DNA of 64,000 nt from Kamptonema formosum PCC 10802 (GCF_000332335.1 NZ_KB235948.1:5209302-5273301); one strand, 5' to 3'; positions 34,049 through 44,096 are shown, counted from the stretch's first letter. Made by a program: numbers and translations. Notes: generated by a model not told the origin, from the sequence alone.

Positions 34049-34411
34049 ATGACCGCTCAATTTTCCAGTCAGTCCATCCCCCAGATTAGCGTTGAGGAAC
34101 TGGCCAGCCGGCTTGGCTCAGAGCCCACCGGCACCCTGCAGCTGCTGGACGTGCGGGAGCCCGACGAAGTTGCCCTCGCTCACCTCCAGGGCTTTGAAAA
34201 CCTGCCCCTGAGTCAATTTGGCGAATGGTCAGGCCAAATTACGGCCCGCTTCGACCCGCACGCCGAAACCATTGTCCTGTGCCACCACGGCGTCCGCTCC
34301 GCCCAGATGTGCCAGTGGTTGCTCTATCAGGGCTTCACCAATGTTAGAAATGTGGTGGGGGGAATCGATGCTTACTCCATCCTGGCCGATCCGTCAGTCC
34401 CCCGCTACTGA
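34049..34411 (+). CDS. Single-domain rhodanese-like sulfurtransferase
   Basis: A 120-residue GlpE-like rhodanese that would transfer sulfane sulfur through a cysteine persulfide. The domain begins ISVEELASRL, has the LLDVREPDEVALAHLQGFENLPL segment, and the active-site loop starting at Cys78 (CHHGVRS), then VVGGIDAYS. The six-residue loop is the sulfur-transferase type. ATG at 34049 is preferred; a GTG three codons upstream is possible. No operon partner. Confidence 0.92.
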   Translation: MTAQFSSQSIPQISVEELASRLGSEPTGTLQLLDVREPDEVALAHLQGFENLPLSQFGEWSGQITARFDPHAETIVLCHHGVRSAQMCQWLLYQGFTNVRNVVGGIDAYSILADPSVPRY

Positions 34412-35009
34412 ATAAAAGCAGATAATTTGCATAGCTACATCTGACTGTCCCTCCTCTTATCCTCCCTTTAACCTTTGCGAGAGTGGGCTTCATAAACTCA
34501 CGAACCTTCCGGGTCGCGAGAGCGCAAAGTGTGCGATTTTAAAGCGATTATTTAGGAGCAGAAAACTTAACGTTTGTTAAGCTGGCAGCAGTTGGTTGCT
34601 TTTGCTACCGCAGTAGAAATCAATTCCGTGCGAAACTGCAATATCTGGTATCTTGCTATAATGCGCCGCCGGCGATAGCAAGTGAAAGCGCTTGCTGAAC
34701 CCCTCTAGGTTTCCCTCTATATCTATTGCAGGAAAGCAGAAATATGGGCTTCACAAATCTCCCCCTCACCCGCGAAAAAAAGACTGGGGACTGGGAAGTG
34801 GGGACTGGGGAAAGATTCCTGACTCGCCCCAACCCCCTCACCCCATCCGCCTCTCCCCCACCGGCTACACCCCCCTGTAATATCGCGCTGCCGGCCTCCA
34901 AGGGAGCGATATGCCGCCCGGCAGCTAGCTGGAGCGGGTTTTTTTTACTATCATTTGAATCAAAGATTGTAAGTGTTTTAAACCTCTATTAAATTCAGCG
35001 TCTGCGCCA
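34412..35009. other. Spacer upstream of hrcA
   Basis: No gene seen. A TATAAT lies at 34656-34661 (CTTGCTATAATGC) without a good -35. GC hairpin GCTGCCGG/CCGGCAGC and a T-run at 34887-34947 look terminator-like. I looked for a CIRCE operator (TTAGCACTC-N9-GAGTGCTAA) and do not see one. Confidence 0.45.
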
Positions 35010-36086
35010 ATGTCTGTGCAAGTAACTCTCACGAACCGACAGCAGCATATCCTGTGGGCAACGGTGCGGCACTATATTGCGACTGCGGAGCCGGTAGGCT
35101 CAAAAGCTCTGGTCGAGGAGTACAACCTCAGTGTCAGCCCAGCCACCATTCGCTCTTGCTTGAGCTATTTAGAAAAAGCAGGATTGCTCTATCAACCCCA
35201 CACCTCTGCCGGTCGGGTGCCCTCCGACTCTGGCTACCGCGTTTACGTTGACCACCTGCTCGCGCCTTCCGAGGTGCTGACACGCAACCTGGAAAATGTG
35301 CTGCGCGACCGGCTCCACTGGGAAGAAACCAGTTTGGAAGCCTTGCTGCGGGGGGCGGCCCAGCTCCTCTCCACCCTCAGCGGCTACATTACCCTGATCA
35401 CCATGCCTCAAACCACCACCAGTCGCCTGCGCCACCTGCAGCTGGTTTTGCTCGATCGCGGACGGGTGATGCTGGTTGCGGTCACAGATTCCTACGAAAC
35501 CCAGTCCGTTTTGATGGAACTCACCACACCGGCAGACAGCTCGCCACCCGAACCAGAACTGGTGGAGCGCGAACTGCAGATCCTGTCCAACTTTTTGAAC
35601 AGCCAGCTGCGCGAGCGCCCCCTGGCGGAACTGTCCCAGCTGGACTTGAGCGAACTCGACCGGCAATTTCAGCGCTATGCCGATTTCTTGAGAGCGCTGC
35701 TCGCCGATTTGACCCGCCGCCAGACGCCTGCTACTAGCCGCATTCTGATTAGCGGTGTGGCGGAAGTGCTGCGACAGCCGGAATTTTCCGAACTCAACCA
35801 AGTCCAGACCCTGATTCAGCTGCTGGAAGAGGAGCAAGACCAGTTGTGGCCACTGATTTCCGCAACCAAGGTCTCCGAAACCGCCGGCAAGCGGGTGAAT
35901 GTGCGGATTGGCGCGGAAAATCCCCTCGAACCGATCCGCACCTGCACCCTGATTTCTGCTAGCTACCGCCGGGGTTCCGTGCCGGTGGGCAGTGTCGGTG
36001 TCTTGGGCCCCACCCGCATGGTCTATGAAAATGCTATCGCAATGGTGGAAGCCGCAGCAGATTATCTCTCGGACGCCCTGAGTTAA
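35010..36086 (+). CDS. hrcA: Heat-shock repressor HrcA
   Basis: A 358-residue transcription repressor of heat-shock operons, which binds CIRCE and needs GroEL to fold. N-terminal winged helix: [68 protein letters not shown] (the HrcA signature). The central GAF-like dimer region includes [15 protein letters not shown], and the C-terminal [21 protein letters not shown] segment is the most conserved HrcA string. Length is typical. ATG at 35010. In cyanobacteria it controls groESL; no chaperone gene is nearby and no CIRCE lies upstream. Confidence 0.96.
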   Translation: MSVQVTLTNRQQHILWATVRHYIATAEPVGSKALVEEYNLSVSPATIRSCLSYLEKAGLLYQPHTSAGRVPSDSGYRVYVDHLLAPSEVLTRNLENVLRDRLHWEETSLEALLRGAAQLLSTLSGYITLITMPQTTTSRLRHLQLVLLDRGRVMLVAVTDSYETQSVLMELTTPADSSPPEPELVERELQILSNFLNSQLRERPLAELSQLDLSELDRQFQRYADFLRALLADLTRRQTPATSRILISGVAEVLRQPEFSELNQVQTLIQLLEEEQDQLWPLISATKVSETAGKRVNVRIGAENPLEPIRTCTLISASYRRGSVPVGSVGVLGPTRMVYENAIAMVEAAADYLSDALS

Positions 36087-36129
36087 CCCCGATTTTATAT
36101 TTTAGATTCTGGATTTAGGATTCCTAACT

Positions 36130-36178
36130 CATCTAAAATTTAAAATCTAAAATCTAAAATCTAAAATCTAAAATTCTT
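36130..36178. repeat. ATCTAAA heptamer repeats
   Basis: Seven-bp ATCTAAA/ATTTAAA units directly before the next start codon at 36182, with CTTAAC at the boundary. Confidence 0.9.
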
Positions 36179-36181
36179 AAC

Positions 36182-36832
36182 ATGGTCAGAAAAATTGGAT
36201 TTGGGCTGCTTTGGGTTGGGTTTGTCTCCTATGCCTTTCTCCTCGCACCACGCGACCGGCCTGATACTTGGGCGCTAATTCAAAATCTCTCCACCGGCAG
36301 CTGGCAAGGCATCAACCCTATAATCGTCGCCCTGTTCAATATCATGGGCGTCTGGCCAATCATTTACAGCTGCGTGCTGTTTATTGATGGCAGGGGGCAG
36401 AAGCTGCCAGCTTGGCCATTTGCGGCGGCGTCGTTCGCGGTGGGTGCTTTTGCCCTGCTCCCCTATTTGGCGCTGCGCCAGCCCAACCCACAATTTCCCG
36501 GGCAAAAAAACGCTTTCCTCAAGGTTTTAGATTCCCGCATCACCGGCATCTTCCTGACTTTAGGCGCGGCAGGTTTGGTTGCTTACGGATTGGCAAACGG
36601 CGACTGGGGCGATTTTATCAGGCAGTGGCAAACGAGCCGGTTTATCCACGTCATTAGCTTGGATTTCTGCATGCTGTCTGCGCTTTTTCCTGCCCTGCTG
36701 GGAGATGATATGGCGAGACGGGGTATCAAAAATACCGCACTTTTCTGGACAGTTTCGCTGATTCCTCTTTTTGGCCCCCTGGCTTATCTCTGCCTGCGGA
36801 AGCCGGTGATTGAAGCCGGTGGCGAAGCTTGA
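36182..36832 (+). CDS. Multi-pass membrane protein of unknown function
   Basis: A 216-residue protein with about six hydrophobic segments: 5-22, 45-65, 76-96, 118-137, 154-170 and 184-203. The first loop contains RDRPDTWALIQNLSTGSWQGINP. Similar proteins occur in cyanobacteria and chloroplast-containing organisms, from memory; no function is assigned. ATG at 36182 sits just after AT-rich heptamers, which probably carry the ribosome-binding region, with no clear Shine-Dalgarno. Convergent with the VIT/vWA gene. Confidence 0.7.
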   Translation: MVRKIGFGLLWVGFVSYAFLLAPRDRPDTWALIQNLSTGSWQGINPIIVALFNIMGVWPIIYSCVLFIDGRGQKLPAWPFAAASFAVGAFALLPYLALRQPNPQFPGQKNAFLKVLDSRITGIFLTLGAAGLVAYGLANGDWGDFIRQWQTSRFIHVISLDFCMLSALFPALLGDDMARRGIKNTALFWTVSLIPLFGPLAYLCLRKPVIEAGGEA

Positions 36833-36922
36833 GCCCGCACCCTACAACTTGCCGGTGCGCGCAGGCGAGACGCCTGCGCTACGCCCTCTCGCCTGAGGGG
36901 GAGAAAAAATAAAGTTTTCCCT

Positions 36923-36947
36923 CGTTCCCAGGCGGTGCCTGGGAACG
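36923..36947. terminator. Possible bidirectional terminator (CGTTCCCAGG repeat)
   Basis: Perfect 11-bp stem CGTTCCCAGGC/GCCTGGGAACG with a 3-nt GGT loop, between two convergent genes. It is followed by GAAAA on the plus strand and by GGGAAAACTTTA on the minus strand. It belongs to the same repeat family as 39632-39681. Confidence 0.5.
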
Positions 36948-36969
36948 AAAATAGAGTCCCCCCTGCCGG

Positions 36970-39393
36970 CTACGGGTTAATCCGCAAGGTGATGCGCACC
37001 GTGCCGGCAGCACCCGAAGGCACTTTCCAGCTGAGCAGGGCTCGCTTAATCGGATCGAGTACCGCTGGCGTGTCTAGCGTCGAGAGTTCGTCATCCAAAA
37101 CAATCCGCCCCACGCGACCATTTTGCACCGGCAGCTCCAAGACAATTTCACCGCTAAAACCGGCAGGTAGCTTGACATTTTGCAGGTATTGTGTTAATAA
37201 AGCCGCTATCGCTTCATCCAAGCCGGTGATGCTGACCACTTCCAGGTGGGGATTGGCTGCCGGTGCCGGCTCGCTTTCTTCCTCGGAAGGGCTGCGGAAA
37301 AACAGCCCCCGGGCGCGTTCTATCAAACCGCCACCGGGCGCGGCACTTTTTGCTTGGGACTTGGCCGGTCGCCGCCGCTGCAAGAATTCCGGCGCATCAG
37401 CAGCCTCAAACACGATCCCCATTTCTGGCAAATCTTCCTCTTCATCTTGGTACGCTTGCGGCGCAGGTGCTGGCATCCCACGACCTAGCATCATTGGTTG
37501 CGCTGCCATAGCTGAGCGAAAAACCGGCTGGTTTGCCGGCGCGTCACCAAAAATCCCCTCATAGCTGACGCCTTCGGGCATTTCCACCGGCACTTGCACT
37601 GAGACGCGCTCGCCTTCCGGATCGACGCGCACTTCTTCGCTGACAGCCACAAATGCCGTGTATTGCGACAGTAACTGATAAGTCAAAGCCGTATCTGTTA
37701 CCGCCTCTACCAGAGATTTCTTTTCGCCGGCAAACATTTGATTCATCAAGTCTTTAATCCGCTGGCGTCCCCAAAGTTGGGCGATGGCGGGATTGCCGGC
37801 TCCCTCAAAATTGAGGCTGAAAGTATTCTCGTAGAGCTTCCCACCGGCGGCGGTGCCGGTGATGCGAAGAGTGCCGGCAGTGCGGTCTTGTTTGCGCCCA
37901 AACAAAACCAGCGGCTGTTCGGCAAACAAGTCTGGCGGCGTGGGGGGGTAAATCACCGGCGCTTTTCCTTTGCCTTTCCAGCTGATTTTAATGTTCGCCA
38001 GCACGGGATTGTTAATCTGGCGGAAGAATTTCTCGGCGACTCCCTCCGCCGGTTCGTCTTGGCGGACGACTTGGCAGGTCCCCCGCCCGATTTCTGCGAT
38101 GCGATTGAGCAAGAAGCGGTTGACGGAACTGCCGGTGCCAAAACTGTAGAGGCGATTGCCTTCTTTCAGGTGCTGCTGCACTTCAGCAAGTATTTCACTG
38201 TCGTTGCCAATGTAGCCATCTGTGATCAGCACAACACTCCGCAGTCGCCCTGCCGGTGCCGGTGGGAAATTCAGCACGGCGCGAATGCCATTGAGCAATT
38301 CGGTGCCGCCATTGGCTTGCAGGTTATTGATGCAGTCAATTGCCAGGGTGCGGTTTGCCTCTGTATTCGGCAAGGGGCTGGCGGAGAGTTGCCGTGCTGT
38401 ACTGGCAAAGTCTATAATAGTAAAGGTGTCGTCTGAATTCAGCCCGCTGATGAACCGGCGCATCAGTTCTTGGGATTTCCGCAGCGGATCGCCAGCTTGG
38501 GAGCTGGAGGTATCCATCAGGAAGACGACATCTTTGGGGACAATCTCATTGCTGCGGTATTCCAAAGCAGGGATGAGATAAAGGGCGAAATGACCGCCTC
38601 GCTCACCAGCTTCGGTTAGCACAGTGGCTTGGGTTTTGTCACCGGCTACCCGATAGCGCAGAATTAAATCTTTGTTAGGAATTGTGTCTTCTCCGCCGAG
38701 TCGCACGCGCACGATTGAGCCTTCGTGCTCAATGCGAATCTGGTGGGAAGTTGAGCGGACATCAGAAACCGGCACGCCGGCATCGATTTCCACGGTGACG
38801 CCAATATCGTGGCGAGAGCGAGTTCCTGGCGGCACAACCGGCGGACTGATGCGGGAGGCGTCGGGCACTTGGTCTGTATCGCCGGTGCTGTCAATTTGCG
38901 TACCGGGGATATAGCGCGGGCCCACTACCATTGGGAAGACGAATTCGTAATCTCCGCCTTCAAATTTCAGGCTGTCGGTGTAGCGGATGATAGCGTCGAT
39001 TTGCTCTCCGGGCTTGATGTTGGCGAGCGACTGTGTGAATATATTATCGCGCTCTTGTTCGAGCAGGCCGGCGGTGCGCCCCTCTCGTTTGGCTTGTTCG
39101 TAGATTTGTTTGGCTTCTTCGCGTTTTTTGATGCTGCCTTTGATAATGCGGTCGCCGATTTTGATTTCCATGTCATCCACTGCGGCTTCATCCGGCAGCG
39201 GGAAGATATAGACGGCTTCTAAGGGGTCGGTAAAGGGATTTTCAAAGGTTTGCCGCACTTCGCACCGGGACAGGTTGCCGGCAATTTTGGCCAGCACTTC
39301 GGTATGTTTCAGGGGGAAAACCAGTTTCTGGCCCGATGGGGATTGGACATATAGGCCCCCTAATGTGGAGCGGTCGCGTGCTGCAGTTGGCAT
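36970..39393 (-). CDS. VIT and vWA domain protein
   Basis: An 807-residue protein resembling inter-alpha-trypsin inhibitor heavy chains. VIT domain at about 10-150 (CEVRQTFENPFTDPLEAVYIFPLP, KKREEAKQIYEQAKREGRTAGLLEQ). vWA domain at about 288-465 with an intact MIDAS DxSxS (DTSSS, residues 294-298), then IDFAST and VLITDGYIGND. The C-terminal 250 residues are less conserved and Pro/Ala-rich. No signal peptide is evident at the ATG at 39393, which has a GGAGGTAAA ribosome-binding site. MIDAS implies metal-dependent ligand binding. Role in cyanobacteria is unknown; surface or assembly functions are inferred. Confidence 0.9.
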   Translation of the reverse strand: MPTAARDRSTLGGLYVQSPSGQKLVFPLKHTEVLAKIAGNLSRCEVRQTFENPFTDPLEAVYIFPLPDEAAVDDMEIKIGDRIIKGSIKKREEAKQIYEQAKREGRTAGLLEQERDNIFTQSLANIKPGEQIDAIIRYTDSLKFEGGDYEFVFPMVVGPRYIPGTQIDSTGDTDQVPDASRISPPVVPPGTRSRHDIGVTVEIDAGVPVSDVRSTSHQIRIEHEGSIVRVRLGGEDTIPNKDLILRYRVAGDKTQATVLTEAGERGGHFALYLIPALEYRSNEIVPKDVVFLMDTSSSQAGDPLRKSQELMRRFISGLNSDDTFTIIDFASTARQLSASPLPNTEANRTLAIDCINNLQANGGTELLNGIRAVLNFPPAPAGRLRSVVLITDGYIGNDSEILAEVQQHLKEGNRLYSFGTGSSVNRFLLNRIAEIGRGTCQVVRQDEPAEGVAEKFFRQINNPVLANIKISWKGKGKAPVIYPPTPPDLFAEQPLVLFGRKQDRTAGTLRITGTAAGGKLYENTFSLNFEGAGNPAIAQLWGRQRIKDLMNQMFAGEKKSLVEAVTDTALTYQLLSQYTAFVAVSEEVRVDPEGERVSVQVPVEMPEGVSYEGIFGDAPANQPVFRSAMAAQPMMLGRGMPAPAPQAYQDEEEDLPEMGIVFEAADAPEFLQRRRPAKSQAKSAAPGGGLIERARGLFFRSPSEEESEPAPAANPHLEVVSITGLDEAIAALLTQYLQNVKLPAGFSGEIVLELPVQNGRVGRIVLDDELSTLDTPAVLDPIKRALLSWKVPSGAAGTVRITLRINP

Positions 39394-39755
39394 AGGTATT
39401 TACCTCCAGAATTTTCAGGTGTCCAGTGGGCGACCGGTGGCGGTTAGCTCTATGCTAGCTGCGGCGAGCCGGTGTCCCAACAGACTTAATGAAGACTTAA
39501 GAGTGTGCTTTTCTATACCATCGCACTTCAAAGGATGCGAACGCTCCGCCGTTACAGTTACTGTAACCGGCCTTTTGCAGCACAATTTTGTGGGGGAGAG
39601 GAGCGCCGGTGTGCGAATTTCCCCTCGCTACCCTCGTTCCAAGGCTCTGCCTGGGAACGCCGCTTTGGAGGCTCTGCCTCCTTAAGTACCCACTTGGGTT
39701 AAAATCCTAAAAAATTCACTATCTGTCAAACTTTTCTTTATTTCTGGAGTTTCCC
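39394..39755. other. Divergent spacer
   Basis: Between the VIT/vWA gene (-) and the glycosyltransferase gene (+). It holds the CGTTCCAAGGCTCTGCCTGG repeat (39632-39681). No gene seen. Confidence 0.5.
39632..39681. repeat. CGTTCC(C/A)AGGCTCTGCC double hairpin
   Basis: Hairpin 39632-39659 followed by GGAGGCTCTGCCTCC at 39667-39681. Same family as 10032, 20207 and 36923. Confidence 0.8.
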
Positions 39756-41051
39756 ATGACTCATTTTGGCATCCTCTGTCCCGCAGCAACTGGCCACCTC
39801 AACCCGATGACCGCCTTGGGGCGGGAGCTGAAACTGCGCGGTCATCGCGTCACCCTATTCGGAATGCTCGATGCTCGCGCCAAGACAGAAGCAGCGGGAT
39901 TGGAATTCTGGGCGATTGGAGAGTCTGAGTGTCCTGCGGGGTTTATGAGAGAATCGCTGGCTAAGCTAGGGAAACAGAGCGGGTTGGCTGCCTTTCGGTA
40001 CAGTAGCAGTCTGGCGAAGCAGATTGGTTCTGTGCTATTTCGCGACGCCCCAAAAGCGCTCAAAACAGCCGGTGTGGGGGCATTGCTAATAGACCAAACG
40101 GCATTTGAGGGCGGGACTGTTGCAGACTTCCTGGGAATTCCCTTTATTACTGTGTGCAGCGCCCTGATGGTGAATCAAGAGGACAGCGTTCCGCCGTTTT
40201 TCACATCTTGGAGTTACAATCCAGTCTGGTGGGCGCGTCTGGGCAACCGAGCCTGTTACGGGTTGCTCAATCGCTTCACGCAACCTATTGTGCAGTTTGT
40301 GAACGAGTATCGCCAGCAGTGGAAGTTGCCCCCCTATTCTGACTCCAGCCAAATCTTTTCCAAAGTGGCACAGTTGAGTCAGCAGCCGGCGGAGTTTGAA
40401 TTCCCGAGGCAGCATTTGCCGGAGTGCTTCCATTTCACCGGCCCTTACCACAACCCAGCCGGTCGGGAACCGGTATCTTTCCCGTTTGAAAAGTTGACCG
40501 GGCAACCGCTGATTTACGCTTCGATGGGAAGCGTACTGGGGAGCAAACAGGAGATTTTTAAGTGTGTGGCGCAGGCCTGTCAGGGATTAGACGCTCAGCT
40601 GGTGATTTCTCTCGGGGGTGCCGGCAGCCCAGAATCCCTGCAAGGATTGTCTGGAAATCCCCTGGTTGTTGGGTATGCGCCGCAATTGGAACTGCTGCAA
40701 AAAGCCCGGCTCACGATTACGCATGCGGGGTTGAATACGACTCTGGAATCTCTCAGCAATGGGGTGCCGATGGTGGCAATTCCGATTGCCAGTGACCAGC
40801 CGGGAGTGGCAGCGCGGATCGCGTGGACAGGATCTGGGGAGTTTGTGCCCCCTGCTAAGTTGAGCCCCCCCAAGCTGCGAACTGCGATAGAGCGGGTGCT
40901 GGGGGAAGAGTCTTATAAAAAGAATGCCGAGCGGCTGCAAGAAGCGATTCGGCGAGCCGGCGGGGTTTCTCGCGCAGCTGATATTATAGAGCAGGCGATA
41001 TCCACCGGCAAGCCGGTTTTGAGAACTAATGAATCCCAGGTTTCAAGCTGA
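39756..41051 (+). CDS. UGT-like glycosyltransferase (CrtX/MGT type, GT1)
   Basis: A 431-residue GT-B enzyme. The N-terminus (FGILCPAATGHLNPMTALGRELKLRGHRVTLFG) is the acceptor-side motif of the MGT/UGT family. The C-terminal donor motif includes LEKARLTITHAG-type sequence (ELLQKARLTITHAGLNTTLESLSNGVPMVAIPIASDQPGVAARIAW). It resembles zeaxanthin glucosyltransferase and macrolide glycosyltransferases, so a lipophilic acceptor is likely. Start ATG at 39756 follows TTCTGGAGTTTCCC. Its 3' end overlaps the convergent P450 gene by 9 bp. A scar of the C-terminal codons recurs at 44097-44147 and a weaker one at 42545, suggesting further copies once existed. Confidence 0.88.
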   Translation: MTHFGILCPAATGHLNPMTALGRELKLRGHRVTLFGMLDARAKTEAAGLEFWAIGESECPAGFMRESLAKLGKQSGLAAFRYSSSLAKQIGSVLFRDAPKALKTAGVGALLIDQTAFEGGTVADFLGIPFITVCSALMVNQEDSVPPFFTSWSYNPVWWARLGNRACYGLLNRFTQPIVQFVNEYRQQWKLPPYSDSSQIFSKVAQLSQQPAEFEFPRQHLPECFHFTGPYHNPAGREPVSFPFEKLTGQPLIYASMGSVLGSKQEIFKCVAQACQGLDAQLVISLGGAGSPESLQGLSGNPLVVGYAPQLELLQKARLTITHAGLNTTLESLSNGVPMVAIPIASDQPGVAARIAWTGSGEFVPPAKLSPPKLRTAIERVLGEESYKKNAERLQEAIRRAGGVSRAADIIEQAISTGKPVLRTNESQVSS

Positions 41052-42437
41052 ACTAGAGCTAGTTTGGAGGATTCGCTCATTTTGAGAGCGCATCCCCGTC
41101 ACCACCATCGGGACACCATCTGCCGGTCCCAACAGGAAGCGCCGGCGCACCGGCTGCACCGGCTTGCTATCTGCCAGTTCCATTTGAGTGCGAGACAGCA
41201 CTGTGGCTAGCACCAGTTTCATCTCAAACAGGGCAAAGGCCATGCCAATACAGCGGCGGTTGCCGCCTCCAAAAGGCAAATACTCATACGGAGAAAATTG
41301 ACGCTCTAGAAACCGCTCTGGCTTAAATTGTTTCGGCTCTGGATATAAATCTGAGCGATGATGGGTGAGATAAATGCAGGGAACCACCAGAGTCCCAGGC
41401 TCTAACTGGTAGCCCGCAACCTGTAGCGGTGATTTTACCAGTCGATTTACTCCCAGCATTGCCACGGGGTAAATGCGCAGCGTTTCACAGCAGACAGCAT
41501 TCAAATAGGGCAGTCGGAAAATGGCGTTCGGATCGGGGTTTTCGCCGAGAGTATTCAGCTCTCGCACCAGTTTCTCACACACCTGCGGCAGGCGGTGAAT
41601 CCAGTAGAAAGCCCATGCCAAAGAAGTCGCGGTAGTCTCGTGACCCGCCACCAAAAGGGTGAGCAACTCATCGCGCAATTCCACATCTGTCATCGGCTCT
41701 CCCGCATCATCGCGAGCAGCCATCATCAAAGACAGGATATCAGTGCGAGAGGGATCTGGTTTCTCCCGGCGCTCCTGAATTTCGGCGTAGATGAGTTCGT
41801 CAAGTTGCTGCCGCAAGCGCAGGAACTTTCCCCACGGACTCCAAGGGCCTAAATCTCGTCGCAGTGATGGTAAAAACAGCGTGAATGCAATCAACAAAGG
41901 GTTTTTTGGATTGAGGATGGCAATCAGGAGTTGCTCTATCTTTTCGTAACGCTGCCCGTCCTCTAGACCAAATACAGCTTTCAAAATCACTCGGAAGGAG
42001 ATTGCTTGCATGGACGGAAGGACTGAAAAGGGTTCGCCAATCTTCCATCCGCCAGTCACTGCTAGAGTGATGTCGCCAATCAGCTGTCCGTAGGCCCGCA
42101 TCCGCTCCCCATGCAAGGGAGGTGTCAGTAGCTTTCGCTGGCGCTGGTGGGGTTCTCCGTCGAGCGACAGCAGTGATTGCCGCCCTAGCAAAGGCGAGCT
42201 AACACCGGCGGGCTCACCAGAGTCTAGCTGTTTTGGATCGGCGGTAAAAATCTCCTGAATCAGCTGGGGGTTGCTAATGAATACTTGAGGAATAAAAGTT
42301 GGGCCAATCCGCAGGGTGAAGATATCACCGTAGCGTTGGGCGCAGTCTTCCATATATTCCAGGGGCTTGGCCATCCACTTGAGCGTCTGCAGCAACGGTA
42401 GAGTCTGGGGACCGTCAGGCAGTTTAGATGCTGGCAT
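41043..42437 (-). CDS. Cytochrome P450 (CYP110-like)
   Basis: A 464-residue P450 monooxygenase. I-helix oxygen-binding motif AGHETTATS, ExxR in CCETLRIYP, PERF-type PERFLERQFSPYEYLPFGG, and heme-binding loop FGGGNRRCIGMAFALFEMK with the proximal Cys near residue 400. The N-terminus lacks a membrane anchor, starting with PDGPQTLPLLQTLKWMAKPLEYM as in the cyanobacterial CYP110 family. ATG at 42437 has AGGAG 9 bp upstream, better than the in-frame start 7 codons earlier. CYP110 members hydroxylate fatty acids or terpenoids; the substrate here is unknown. Next to glycosyl- and acyltransferase genes. Confidence 0.92.
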   Translation of the reverse strand: MPASKLPDGPQTLPLLQTLKWMAKPLEYMEDCAQRYGDIFTLRIGPTFIPQVFISNPQLIQEIFTADPKQLDSGEPAGVSSPLLGRQSLLSLDGEPHQRQRKLLTPPLHGERMRAYGQLIGDITLAVTGGWKIGEPFSVLPSMQAISFRVILKAVFGLEDGQRYEKIEQLLIAILNPKNPLLIAFTLFLPSLRRDLGPWSPWGKFLRLRQQLDELIYAEIQERREKPDPSRTDILSLMMAARDDAGEPMTDVELRDELLTLLVAGHETTATSLAWAFYWIHRLPQVCEKLVRELNTLGENPDPNAIFRLPYLNAVCCETLRIYPVAMLGVNRLVKSPLQVAGYQLEPGTLVVPCIYLTHHRSDLYPEPKQFKPERFLERQFSPYEYLPFGGGNRRCIGMAFALFEMKLVLATVLSRTQMELADSKPVQPVRRRFLLGPADGVPMVVTGMRSQNERILQTSSSSA

Positions 42438-42751
42438 TTTTGTCGTTCTCCTAATCACTGGCTACCAATTATACGGCGGCAGCTTTAAAGATTCTCTCAC
42501 AAGATGTCATCAAGATGCCATACCGGCACCGGCAGCCAATCTCAAATCCACCGGCAAACCCGTTTCTGCAGTGCGCGCTTCCAGCCCCCACGGGCATTTG
42601 GGCTGTAGTTTCGCAGCGCCGGCAAGGGAAATTGGCCCCGCTAGCCGCAACGGTGCCAGGTCCAAGCTGGAGCGGCTCGGCCAGCTACCTGCCCAGTCTG
42701 ATTTCCCAGAACTGTGATATTGTAAGGAATTATGGAATCTCGGAGGGAGTG
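42438..42751. other. Divergent spacer with glycosyltransferase-like scar
   Basis: At 42545-42577 the plus strand reads KSTGKPVSAVR in one frame, resembling the C-terminal STGKPVLRT of the glycosyltransferase. An open plus frame of 79 codons crosses the region but looks noncoding. No other gene seen. Confidence 0.5.
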
Positions 42752-44083
42752 GTGATTAATAACAGAGAGCTCGTCCCCATCGAGCAAGCTATGGAAATCT
42801 TAAATCGCCAGGCTGGCTCTTTCAATGTGGTAACGATTAGCCGCGTCAAGGGACCACTGACTGAAGAAGTTGTCAGGCAGGCACTCAACCTTGTCCAGTG
42901 CCGTCACCAGCGTCTTAATTGTCGTATTGTCGGGTCGCTGGACAGTCTCCGCTTTGAAACTGAAGGGACGCAAAAGATTCCGCTGCGTGTTGTGAGCGAG
43001 GGGCACAAGGAACAGTGGGAAGAAATCGTTTTGGAAGAGCTGAATGTTAAAATTGACAGTAGCCAATGTCTGGTGCGAGCCGCACTTGTTCGTTTGGAGA
43101 GTGAGAGCAGCACCAGTTATCTAATTACAGCAGTGCATCACGCCATAACAGACGGGTTATCAAGCATCCGACTGCACTCAGAAATATTGAGCTACTGCCA
43201 GAGACTTGCCTGCGGTCAACAAATCACTCAAGTCGCCAGCTTATCCCCACTTCCAAAACTGGAGGAGCTATTTCCGGAATCGGTGAGGGGGCTCAGAGGT
43301 GCGGTGAAGGGTGTGCTGCTGTTATTGCGGCTTAAGTTCCAGCTGCTGTTGCACCGGCCAGAAACGTTGGGTTTCGAGAAGTGTGTTCCCACCGAGTTGC
43401 GCCGGTGCGGGTGGGTGACAAGACGGCTAGACGAAGAGTTAACGCAACAGATCGTCAAGATTTGCAGGCAGGAAAAGACAACGGTACAAGCAGCTTTGTG
43501 CGCCGCGCTGATGTTCGCAGCAGCGAGAAGAATCAGTGGCGGTAAAACAAGAGATGTGCGCGTGTTCTGCCGGTCTGCTGCAGATGTGCGGAGACGTTTG
43601 AACCCAGCAGTCAGCGATGAAAACATGGGGATACTGGCTTCATCTCTGAATTCATTTTGCTCCCTGAGAGCGAATACATCCTTCTGGGAATTAGCGCGGG
43701 ATGTGAGACAGCAGCTTGAAGCGGGTTTAGAACGAGGCGATATATTCAGCTCCCTGTTGATGTCGAGGAAAATTACCGAGTCTGTTCTCGCCCGCCCTAA
43801 TGAAGTGCCTGGAACGGTGTTTGTGACTAACGTGGGTCGCGTAAATATACCCACCGCTTACGGGCCATTTGAACTGGAAGAAATCAGCTACGTTCCAGCG
43901 CAGGCTGCGTTTGGGGGTATTCTCGGTGCGGCTGTCACAACCTTTCGGGGAAAAATGGTTTTTAATTTCATGTTTTCTGAGCCTTCCATCAGTCGGGATA
44001 CGATGGAGATCCTTGCCAACAGCGTAGTGTTCTGTCTTGCTGACGCTTGCAAGGAAAAGGTTGGGCTCACTCTAATGGGATGA
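42752..44083 (+). CDS. PapA/condensation-type acyltransferase
   Basis: A 443-residue CoA-dependent acyltransferase-superfamily protein. The catalytic HHxxxDG motif is HHAITDG (near residue 130), followed by a chloramphenicol acetyltransferase-like fold. Late segments NVGRVNIPTAYGPFELEEISY and FGGILGAAVTTFRGKMVFNFMFSE resemble the DFGWG-side of PapA/alcohol-acetyltransferase proteins, although a canonical DFGWG is not seen. It could acylate an alcohol, possibly the product of neighbouring GT/P450 enzymes. The start is uncertain: GTG at 42752 has GGAGGG upstream and the frame extends to 42515, whose translation looks noncoding; the first ATG is at 42791. Confidence 0.8.
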   Translation: MINNRELVPIEQAMEILNRQAGSFNVVTISRVKGPLTEEVVRQALNLVQCRHQRLNCRIVGSLDSLRFETEGTQKIPLRVVSEGHKEQWEEIVLEELNVKIDSSQCLVRAALVRLESESSTSYLITAVHHAITDGLSSIRLHSEILSYCQRLACGQQITQVASLSPLPKLEELFPESVRGLRGAVKGVLLLLRLKFQLLLHRPETLGFEKCVPTELRRCGWVTRRLDEELTQQIVKICRQEKTTVQAALCAALMFAAARRISGGKTRDVRVFCRSAADVRRRLNPAVSDENMGILASSLNSFCSLRANTSFWELARDVRQQLEAGLERGDIFSSLLMSRKITESVLARPNEVPGTVFVTNVGRVNIPTAYGPFELEEISYVPAQAAFGGILGAAVTTFRGKMVFNFMFSEPSISRDTMEILANSVVFCLADACKEKVGLTLMG

Positions 44084-44096
44084 CAGGTCGCCGGTA

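Noticed and set aside
34412..35009. CIRCE operator upstream of hrcA
   Set aside because: No TTAGCACTC-N9-GAGTGCTAA or close variant is visible.
42515..42751. 79-residue N-terminal extension of the acyltransferase
   Set aside because: It is Pro/Ala-rich and overlaps glycosyltransferase-like scar sequence; a better start with GGAGGG lies at 42752.
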